A stretch of DNA of 5,433 nt, taken from NCBI RefSeq assembly GCF_018854495.1, contig NZ_JABBDR010000034.1:1-5433 (forward strand), read 5' to 3'. This stretch comes from Acidithiobacillus ferruginosus (GTDB lineage: Bacteria > Pseudomonadota > Gammaproteobacteria > Acidithiobacillales > Acidithiobacillaceae). The translations under genes were made by a program, and so were the position numbers. Positions 1 to 5,433 of this stretch are shown in pieces. The notes below the pieces were generated by a model that was not told where the DNA came from, did no database searches, and saw only the letters and a list, made by a program, of their open reading frames with translations. How positions within the stretch are numbered: the stretch's first letter is position 1; every line of letters starts with the position of its first letter.

Positions 1-92
1 CCGTCCGGATCAAGCGGTGACTCCCTTCTGAAGCACCCCGCTGCCGGTCCTGTAGGGGGAGGCATCCATTACATCTCTAATCAATGAATCCT

Positions 93-1396
93 TTAGAAGG
101 CATACTGCAACATCATCCGATTGTAGATAAAGGATCTGCCGACGTAGGCCTGCAGACCATTATCGATGGCGACCTGATCACGGACAGTAAACCCCTTGAG
201 CATCTTGGGGACATAGGTCACATCCAGGTAAACGCCGTGGGTCCTACCCTCATAGTTGGTATTAAAGTGGACATATCCGACCATTAAAATAATTTGCTTC
301 TGCCCTAGTCGATAGCTTGCAGCAACGCGCCACGCATGTCCGGGACCAAAAGCCAGCAGGTTATCCGTTATGAAGGAAGAGTAAGTGGCCTTATAATTGC
401 CATAAGGTGAGATAATGGCACCCCCACCAAAGGATCCAGCATGAGGAGTAAGGGCGTTATATGCCACAAACAGTTTACCACTAGGACTTTTCACACCCAC
501 TTTGCCACCCCACAGTGTCGCATTTACACTGCCGGATTGGCCGAAGAGTTTGGCATCATATTTCTGGAAGACCGAATTTACCTGCCATTCCCGCATATAC
601 TGCACGGCAGCAAAGGGAAAAAACTCCGCGCCCGTTTTTAGCGTATAGGCGGCACTACCATAAAACATCTGCGCAAACTGGTAGAAGTTGTAATACCAGG
701 TCTGATCATCTGTACCCCTCGCTTTATATATCGCACCGAGAGCCAGCGTACCCTGGAACTTCCCAGCATTTTTCGGTAATACCGCGGTCACGTCATACAG
801 CGGATCGTTGTAATAATTTGTGTCGTAATACAGATTGTCTTTGTAGTAATCGTCGGAGGTTCGGCTCTTCCAGCGGAAGATGCGCATGGCCTCCAGATTT
901 AATCCAGAAACAGGGGTGATCCGGACGAACATACCCTGGAAGGTTTGAGGCAACATGCGTGAATCGCGGGGGCCCATCCAAGGCGTGTTGATCATCTGGT
1001 TGCCGGCGCGCACCAGCAGGCGGTGAGTATTTCATATTGAATATAAGCTTGCCCCAGAGCATTAATGGAAGACGCGATGCCCATCAATGTGGTGTCAACA
1101 TTCTTTGGATTATTACCGTGTGTGCCCAGATCGTTGGCAGTGAAGAAGCTGACACCCACGATAAAGCCTCCAAGGAAAGGAGCAGTTTTGACGTTGAGAA
1201 TTCCACCCAGACTATAAGCATCCATGTTGTTTTCGGCAGCGGCACCATAGAGTTTACTGAAATAGCAGGAGCGTATAGTGCCGCTAATGTCACTTTTCTG
1301 GATGGAATTTGTTGGCGAATCGGCCTGAGCGAAGGTGGGTATGGCAAAAACGAAATAGGCAACCATTATAATTGAACATCGATTTTTCTGTAACAT
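93..1396 (-). pseudogene. OprD-family outer-membrane porin, frameshifted into two reading frames
   Basis: Outer-membrane beta-barrel porin of the OprD family, which takes up small solutes. The first frame (1396-992) starts with a Sec signal peptide, a hydrophobic stretch ending in AQA at residues 23-25, followed by the family-like strands SGTIRSCYF and INALGQAYIQYE. The second frame (about 1028-93) continues with LLVRAGNQMINTPWMGPRDS and DSRMLPQTFQG, the typical OprD block after the first strands. It ends in LQYAF, a C-terminal Phe as expected for a BAM-inserted barrel. Adding one base after Glu122 (near 1031) joins the frames into about 434 residues, normal for the family. The GTG at 1013 is not a credible separate start, because a protein beginning there would lack a signal peptide. 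The N-terminal frame runs on for 12 foreign residues to a stop at 992-994. As written, no full porin is made. A sequencing error is the main alternative. The family call is firm; the substrate is unknown. Confidence 0.85.
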
Positions 1397-1574
1397 AGCT
1401 CAACTTTCAGTATCCAGATTTAGATTCATATATTCCGGCATATTTAACACGACGCTTTCAATCAAGAGATTTTCTACAGCACCGCCCACGCGTCAATACG
1501 ATCCAACCGACTTTGTAAGCCGCTGGCCGGGGCGGGATTCCATCGAGCGCGATCATCCAATGGGTTCCGGCAAC

Positions 1575-1607
1575 TGGAACATCGAATGTCAGAAACAGCT
1601 TGTTCCA
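1575..1607. repeat. Inverted repeat TGGAACA / TGTTCCA
   Basis: A perfect 7-bp inverted repeat, TGGAACA at 1575-1581 and TGTTCCA at 1601-1607, separated by 19 bases, so the half-site centres are 26 bp apart. A further GTTCC copy lies at 1564-1568 and can also pair with the left arm. It could be a two-half-site operator for one of the divergent genes, or chance. The spacing is long for a hairpin, and no T-run follows to suggest a terminator. Confidence 0.25.
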
Positions 1608-1700
1608 TCTGTGCCCGACCAGATCTGGGACATGGGTACATCGACTTTACGACACCATTTCGCAAAACTTTAGCGACTCCGGTGGACCTCTGGCAATCTT

Positions 1701-1708
1701 GCCGATAT
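1701..1708 (+). promoter_or_regulatory. Sigma-28-like -10 element (weak)
   Basis: GCCGATAT matches the flagellar sigma-28 (FliA) -10 consensus GCCGATAA at 7 of 8 positions and lies 57 bases before the ATG of the globin-like gene. The expected TAAA box 15 bases upstream is absent (GTGG is there), so the match may be accidental. If real, the globin-like/EAL-HDOD pair would be co-expressed with late flagellar genes. Confidence 0.15.
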
Positions 1709-1751
1709 CGTGTAATCTCAGCAGACCAGAGTAGAACATCAGTGAGACACC

Positions 1752-1757
1752 AGGGGG
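1752..1757 (+). promoter_or_regulatory. Ribosome binding site of the globin-like gene
   Basis: AGGGGG lies 8 bases before the ATG at 1766, good Shine-Dalgarno spacing. It decides the start. The same frame is open back to an ATG at 1586, but those 60 extra residues are Cys/Arg-rich, unlike a globin N-terminus. Confidence 0.65.
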
Positions 1758-1765
1758 TAAAGCGT

Positions 1766-2305
1766 ATGGATTTTTTAGAAATAGTGAACAAAGATCAGAA
1801 CCTGGCGATTTTTGTGCAGATGGCGGGGCTGAAGGAAACGGATGTGCATCTCATCCAGTCTGCCGCACCCCAGGCACTGGCGCTGCTGCCGGAAGTCGTT
1901 GCCCTCTTCCTTCAGCACCTGAAGGCCGTCCCCGAAGTAGAGCAGAGGCTCGCGACTGCACATCAGGATTTTCCACGACATCTGACCCATTGGCTCGGCA
2001 ACCTGTTCACCGGTCCGCACGATCAGCAGTTTCTGGAAGCCCAGCATCAGGAGGGCAGCAACAATGTACAAAAACGCATTCCGCCGCTGTATACCGCCTT
2101 TGCCATGAGCTTTCTGCGAGCCGCTTTACCGCAATTATTAGGTACCCACGGCGTTTCCCAACAATACAGCGAAGGCGCTTTAACAGCAGCCATCCTGCGC
2201 ATGCTGGATCTCTGTCAGTATCTCACGGACCGCGCTTATACGGCACGCCTGCTGGAAGTAACAGGCATCTCGAAAACCTTGTTAGATCGCCTCATGACGG
2301 TATGA
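1766..2305 (+). CDS. Globin-coupled-sensor-like (protoglobin-fold) protein without the heme-ligating His
   Basis: A 179-residue, mostly helical, soluble protein that I read as a stand-alone sensor-globin domain. Compared from memory with the E. coli oxygen sensor DosC, HWLGNLF (75-81) matches the helix with ERWIINVL. QHQEGSNNVQKRIPPLY (93-109) matches the F-helix segment QHTVAEVHARIGIP, followed by an AMSFLR-type G helix (113-118). In this gapless match Asn100 occupies the place of the proximal heme His (DosC His98), and Leu49 falls where the distal Tyr is expected. The protein may therefore bind no heme, like the non-heme globin domain of RsbR, or use another ligand. There is no fused output domain, and the chain ends about where the globin fold should. 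The next gene, an EAL-HDOD protein, starts 1 nt after this stop and is the likely partner. The globin-fold assignment is inferred from motif alignment, not from a search; another helical sensor fold is possible. Confidence 0.6.
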   Translation: MDFLEIVNKDQNLAIFVQMAGLKETDVHLIQSAAPQALALLPEVVALFLQHLKAVPEVEQRLATAHQDFPRHLTHWLGNLFTGPHDQQFLEAQHQEGSNNVQKRIPPLYTAFAMSFLRAALPQLLGTHGVSQQYSEGALTAAILRMLDLCQYLTDRAYTARLLEVTGISKTLLDRLMTV

Positions 2306-2306
2306 A

Positions 2307-3563
2307 ATGAACTCAAAATTTGCAGACACACCCGCGCCCGACGCCATCCAAGAGCTCGTTGCTCGCCAAGCCATCCTGGGTCATCATGGCGAGGTAATCG
2401 GCTATGAACTATTTGCGAGAGAAGAAGCCAGCGGACCACTGGAGGATCCGTTCCTTTGCTCGGCCAGAGTACTGATAAAAACATTCAGCGTATTCAATAT
2501 CGAACAGTTACTCGGCGGGAAACCAGCCTTTATTAATTTTACCAATAGCAATTTTGATGAAAAAAGTTTAGAACTTTTTCCAGCCACACAAGTAATTCCG
2601 GAATTTACCATTACCGAAGCGCCAACACGTGAGTTTATTGATAATATTCTCAATTTGCGCAAACGCGGCTTTCGCCTTGCTTTGGACCGTTTTGAAGCAG
2701 CGCCATGGCAGATCGGCTTACTCAAGGTCGTGGATTTCGTCAAAATAGATGCCTATCTCAATGAACCCAGCGAATGGGAAGCGTGGATACAACTAGTTCG
2801 CAAAGCTGATATTGCAAATACTCCAGCCATTATCGCTACCCGGGTTGAGACCCAAATCATGGCGCGACGCTGCTTTGAGGCAGGGGTGGACTATAGCCAG
2901 GGTTACTATTTCATGCGTCCGGAAATTATCAGTGGGAGGAGTCTTGCTGCCAATCAACACACCATCTTCAACCTGTTAAACCTGCTTGCCGAGGAGAACC
3001 CAGTCGGTGATATTGAAGAAACGTTTCGCCGCGATCCCGGCTTGTCTTTTCAGTTACTCCGCTATCTGAATTCTGCAGGACTGACCCGGGGCCAGGAAAT
3101 TGACAGTATTCGCCGGGCGCTCATATTACTGGGCAGACACCCCTTGCAACGCTGGTTAACGCTGTTACTTTTTGCCAGCCAAGGCGCGCGCAAAACGCCA
3201 TTGCTGACGATGGCCGCGACTCGCGCACGCCTTGCTGAGCTGCTACGTGAGCGTTCTCCTAAACTGGATGCGCAACCAATGGCACTGCATCGCTCATTTT
3301 TAGCGGGCATGCTCTCCCTGCTGGATGTCTGCCTCAATCAACCACTGCCTGAACTGCTGGATGAGCTGCGACTCTCACGGGAAATGCATGCCGCCATCCT
3401 GCGGCATGAGGGGGAGGATGGCATGCTGCTTCTTATCGTCGAAGCGGCCGAAAATGGTGACATCGAGGTGGTGCGGAACGTTGGTCAAGCACTGGGCTTA
3501 TCGGTAGCAGACATCACCAACATGTCGCTGGAGTCCATGGCCTGGGCGGCGACTTTAAAATAA
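2307..3563 (+). CDS. YuxH-type EAL-HDOD signal transduction protein, EAL domain degenerate
   Basis: A cytoplasmic signalling protein of the YuxH/COG3434 type: an N-terminal EAL domain (about 17-207) and a C-terminal HDOD domain (about 210-400) in 418 residues, the usual size. EAL landmarks in order are YELF (33-36, replacing the EAL signature), FINFT (75-79), EFTITEAP (99-106), ALDRFEA (125-131, in place of the DDFGTG loop), VKID (145-148), ATRVET (177-182, in place of AEGVE) and QGYYFMRP (198-205). Several metal- and catalysis-related acidic residues of active cyclic-di-GMP phosphodiesterases are missing, so hydrolysis is unlikely; ligand binding or protein-protein signalling is more plausible. 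The HDOD part shows IEETFRRDPGLSFQLLRYLN (236-255), then SIRRALILLG. The ATG lies 1 nt after the stop of the globin-like gene and has no strong ribosome binding site of its own, suggesting translational coupling. The stop codon lies inside the 3' end of the convergent motB. The target is unknown. Confidence 0.9.
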   Translation: MNSKFADTPAPDAIQELVARQAILGHHGEVIGYELFAREEASGPLEDPFLCSARVLIKTFSVFNIEQLLGGKPAFINFTNSNFDEKSLELFPATQVIPEFTITEAPTREFIDNILNLRKRGFRLALDRFEAAPWQIGLLKVVDFVKIDAYLNEPSEWEAWIQLVRKADIANTPAIIATRVETQIMARRCFEAGVDYSQGYYFMRPEIISGRSLAANQHTIFNLLNLLAEENPVGDIEETFRRDPGLSFQLLRYLNSAGLTRGQEIDSIRRALILLGRHPLQRWLTLLLFASQGARKTPLLTMAATRARLAELLRERSPKLDAQPMALHRSFLAGMLSLLDVCLNQPLPELLDELRLSREMHAAILRHEGEDGMLLLIVEAAENGDIEVVRNVGQALGLSVADITNMSLESMAWAATLK

Positions 3564-4484
3564 GGTAACCGCTTTTGTTAAGACCTGCTCCGCGGCGTCA
3601 GATGATGCCACATTATTTTCTGCCTGCTGATTATAAATAATACGTCTGGCGGCCTCCTGACTGAGCACGACAATACTTACCCGGCGATTCAGCGGAGAAT
3701 TCGGCTCATTGGGAGCGTACAGTACCGCCGAGCCCATACCGACAACACGCAGGATCTTGCTTTCATCCAGCCCGCTTTGTACCAGGGTCTGCCGCACCGC
3801 GTTCGCCCGGCCCGCGGATAAATTGTAGTTACTATAGCCCTTCCCGCCATTGAGATAACGCAACGCGTCGGTATGGCCGGTTATACTGATCTCATTAGGC
3901 AAATGATTCAGGGTCGGCGCGATAACCTGGAAAATAGCGCGGGCGTAAGGTTCCAGTATGGTGCTTCCGTTGGGGAACATAGATCTTTTAGCACTATCCA
4001 CGACCTGAATACGCAACCCCTCCGGGGTGATATTTATGAGAAGTTGTTTCCTGAACGCCGCCAGCGCCGGATTACTGGCAATTTGCGCATCCAGTGCCTT
4101 CTTGAGCTGTTCGAGGTTGTGCTGGTCAGCACGCTCTGCGCTGTTGACAGGTGTTTCATTGCTCGCCATGACCTGCCGTTTCTGACCGCGCTGCACCTCC
4201 CCGACCGTTTTATCCAAATTACTCCCACCGCCAGGCAGGATGGAGTTGGATGATCCGCTACCCGGCCCGCCCATCACAGACACTTGCTCAGGATTTTTAA
4301 ACCACTGGGCAATACCCTGCAATTGCGCTTTTGTGGTGGATCCCAAGAGCCACATCAGCAGAAAAAACGCCATCAACGCCGTAATAAAATCAGCGTAGGC
4401 AATTTTCCACGCACCGCCGTGAGCGCCACCGCCTTTTTTGATACGCTTGATGACTATCGGTTTGGTTTTATCGTCACCGGCCAT
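3555..4484 (-). CDS. motB: Flagellar motor stator protein MotB
   Basis: Stator subunit that anchors the MotA/MotB ion channel to peptidoglycan and carries the ion-binding Asp. It has 309 residues, close to E. coli MotB. A short basic cytoplasmic N-terminus (GDDKTKPIVIKRIKKGGG) precedes one membrane helix (about 29-49). In AYADFITALMAFFLLMWL, Asp32 is the conserved proton-binding residue at the same number as in E. coli. Next comes a Gly/Ser-rich linker (about 71-95), then an OmpA-type peptidoglycan-binding domain with ITGHTDALRY (201-210), NLSAGRANAVR (221-231), VGMGSAVL (248-255) and NRRVSIVV (266-273). It follows motA by 6 nt in an operon. The start fits because it places Asp32 correctly. 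The last 9 bases overlap the end of the convergent EAL-HDOD gene. Sequence around the Asp resembles proton-driven MotB rather than sodium-driven PomB; that is an inference. Confidence 0.97.
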   Translation of the reverse strand: MAGDDKTKPIVIKRIKKGGGAHGGAWKIAYADFITALMAFFLLMWLLGSTTKAQLQGIAQWFKNPEQVSVMGGPGSGSSNSILPGGGSNLDKTVGEVQRGQKRQVMASNETPVNSAERADQHNLEQLKKALDAQIASNPALAAFRKQLLINITPEGLRIQVVDSAKRSMFPNGSTILEPYARAIFQVIAPTLNHLPNEISITGHTDALRYLNGGKGYSNYNLSAGRANAVRQTLVQSGLDESKILRVVGMGSAVLYAPNEPNSPLNRRVSIVVLSQEAARRIIYNQQAENNVASSDAAEQVLTKAVTLF

Positions 4485-4490
4485 AATGCA

Positions 4491-5351
4491 CTACTTGCCT
4501 TTCAATCCACGCAAATGTGAATCCAGCTCCTGGAAACTGGGACGCTCCGTCGAATAAAGCACCTTGCGTCCGAACTCGACAGCGACCTGGGGGGGATAGG
4601 CATTCATCGTCGCCAGCAGGGCAACCTTGATGCACTCAAACATTTTGCTGGCTTCAGCAGCACGATCTTCAAGGCGTGCCGCCAACGGCGACACAATCGC
4701 ATAACCCAGCAGAATTCCGAGAAAAGTACCCACCAATGCGGCGGCAATTAGCTCGCCCAATACGGACGGTGGCTTATCTACGGAGCCCATCGTATTCACC
4801 ACGCCCATCACCGCCGCCACAATCCCGAACGCCGGCATACCATCCGCGGTGCGTGTCAACGCGTGAATAGGAATTTCCTGCTCACGATGATGCGTATCTA
4901 TGTCCACATCCATGAGATTTTCCATCTCAAAAGCCCCCATATTCCCGCCCACCATAAGCCGCAGATAGTCCGTAATAAACTCCAGAACATGATGATCAGC
5001 GAGAATACAAGGGTATTTTTCAAAGAGCTCGCTGGATTGCGGATCGTCCACATCGCCCTCAATGGACATCAAACCGCCCTGCCGGATTTTTGCAAACAGA
5101 TCATTGAGCAAACTAAGCAGTTCCATATAGACGGCTTTGGTATAGTTAGAACCTTTAAATGCCAGTGGTAACGCTTTGAACACCGACTTGAAAGTCCTCG
5201 GAAAAGTGGCGGCAAAAAACGCACCGAATGCCCCGCCGCCAATCATGAGCAATTCATAAGGCTGAATGAGGGCGGCGACTTGTCCACCCTCCAACGTGAA
5301 TCCGCCAAAAATGGCACCCAGAGCAATTACATAACCGACTAGTAAGAACAT
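4491..5351 (-). CDS. motA: Flagellar motor stator protein MotA
   Basis: Inner-membrane stator subunit that, with MotB, conducts ions and pushes on the rotor protein FliG. It has 286 residues (E. coli about 295). Membrane helices lie at about 2-20, 33-50, 171-191 and 201-222, with a large cytoplasmic loop between the second and third. Residues important in E. coli fall at identical numbers: Arg90 and Glu98 (AKIRQGGLMSIEGD, the FliG contact), Pro173 (DGMPAFGIVAAVMGVV) and Pro222 (SPLAA). This agreement also supports the start at 5351, although no strong Shine-Dalgarno is visible before it. It is the first gene of a motA-motB operon; its stop is 6 nt before the motB start. A sigma-28-like promoter lies 41 bases upstream. 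No residue is missing that would suggest loss of function. Confidence 0.97.
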   Translation of the reverse strand: MFLLVGYVIALGAIFGGFTLEGGQVAALIQPYELLMIGGGAFGAFFAATFPRTFKSVFKALPLAFKGSNYTKAVYMELLSLLNDLFAKIRQGGLMSIEGDVDDPQSSELFEKYPCILADHHVLEFITDYLRLMVGGNMGAFEMENLMDVDIDTHHREQEIPIHALTRTADGMPAFGIVAAVMGVVNTMGSVDKPPSVLGELIAAALVGTFLGILLGYAIVSPLAARLEDRAAEASKMFECIKVALLATMNAYPPQVAVEFGRKVLYSTERPSFQELDSHLRGLKGK

Positions 5352-5391
5352 AATGTCATCATCTACTTACTGGACAACGAAGCTGGAAAAG

Positions 5392-5418
5392 TAAACGGCA
5401 GCAATGGGCGGATTTTTC
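5392..5418 (-). promoter_or_regulatory. Candidate sigma-28 (FliA) promoter for motAB
   Basis: Read on the minus strand: GAAA, 15 bases, then GCCGTTTA. The flagellar sigma-28 consensus is TAAA-N15-GCCGATAA, so spacing is exact, the -35 core matches 3 of 4 and the -10 matches 6 of 8. The -10 ends 40 bases before the motA start, leaving a normal leader. motAB are sigma-28-dependent late flagellar genes in enterobacteria, which makes the site plausible; sequence match alone is moderate. Confidence 0.4.
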
Positions 5419-5433
5419 TCTGTCGGGGGCGAT

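Larger units (their letters stand above)
1397..1765. other. Intergenic region between divergent porin and globin-like genes
   Basis: This 369-bp stretch separates the divergent starts at 1396 (porin) and 1766 (globin-like gene), so it should hold promoters for both directions. No RNA gene or insertion sequence is recognisable. The porin side (about 1397-1475) is AT-rich and has only poor sigma-70 matches, for example a TTGATT box with a TATGCC box 17 bases downstream on the minus strand. The middle (about 1480-1660) is more GC-rich and carries a 7-bp inverted repeat. Open frames cross it on both strands, but they lack a good start or recognisable motifs, and I treat them as non-coding. Confidence 0.6.

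Noticed and set aside
1..92. Possible porin terminator in the left flank (CTCCC near 21-25 with GGGAG near 57-61)
   Set aside because: The stem is short, the loop is long and no T-run follows on the minus strand, so it does not support a terminator call.
93..1013. Independent 306-residue gene starting at a GTG at 1013
   Set aside because: It begins in the middle of a conserved OprD block and lacks a signal peptide. It is the 3' part of the frameshifted porin.
1458..1652. Open minus-strand frame with protein-like content (for example TFDVPVAGTHWMIALDGIPP)
   Set aside because: About 64 codons with no good start codon or ribosome binding site and no family I recognise. It could be a gene remnant but is equally consistent with chance.
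1586..1765. N-terminal extension of the globin-like protein from an ATG at 1586
   Set aside because: The 60 extra residues are rich in Cys, Arg and Ser and resemble no globin N-terminus, while the ATG at 1766 has a well-spaced AGGGGG.
1474..1791. 105-residue minus-strand frame with a CSSCRNP pair that looks zinc-finger-like
   Set aside because: It overlaps the start and ribosome binding site of the globin-like gene, its composition is not protein-like, and a single Cys-x-x-Cys pair is not enough.
4034..4228. Small frames inside motA and motB on both strands
   Set aside because: They lie within strongly supported coding genes, in other frames, with Arg/Ser-rich shadow composition.

Overview
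The window reads as chromosomal DNA of a flagellated Gram-negative bacterium. It carries an OprD-type outer-membrane porin with a C-terminal Phe, and a MotA/MotB pair whose key residues fall at the same positions as in Escherichia coli. The mix of an Opr-family porin, a degenerate EAL-HDOD protein and enterobacterial-type MotAB at intermediate GC suits a gamma-, beta- or Acidithiobacillia-type proteobacterium. An Acidithiobacillus-like host is a guess only; nothing here fixes the genus.

Layout, left to right. (1) 1-92: short flank with no recognisable gene. (2) 93-1396, minus: OprD-family porin in two reading frames, with a one-base frameshift near 1031. It is either a pseudogene or a sequencing error. 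(3) 1397-1765: 369 bp between divergent genes, with an inverted repeat, a weak sigma-28-like -10 match and a good ribosome binding site at its right end. (4) 1766-2305, plus: a 179-residue protein that resembles the globin domain of globin-coupled sensors but has Asn where the heme-ligating His is expected. (5) 2307-3563, plus: a YuxH-type EAL-HDOD signalling protein with a degenerate EAL domain, starting 1 nt after the previous stop codon. (6) 3555-4484 and 4491-5351, minus: motB and motA, the flagellar stator operon, with a candidate sigma-28 promoter upstream of motA.

How they may work together. MotA and MotB form the ion-driven stator. The globin-like protein and the EAL-HDOD protein look like a translationally coupled two-gene sensory unit. 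Globin-coupled sensors usually control cyclic-di-GMP enzymes within one polypeptide. Here the sensor-like module and a probably inactive EAL/HDOD module are separate proteins, and both appear to lack their canonical chemistry: heme ligand in one, phosphodiesterase residues in the other. The unit ends tail-to-tail against motAB with a 9-bp overlap, so a link to motility is attractive but inferred only from position. The globin-like/EAL-HDOD pair is the best candidate here for something not well described.
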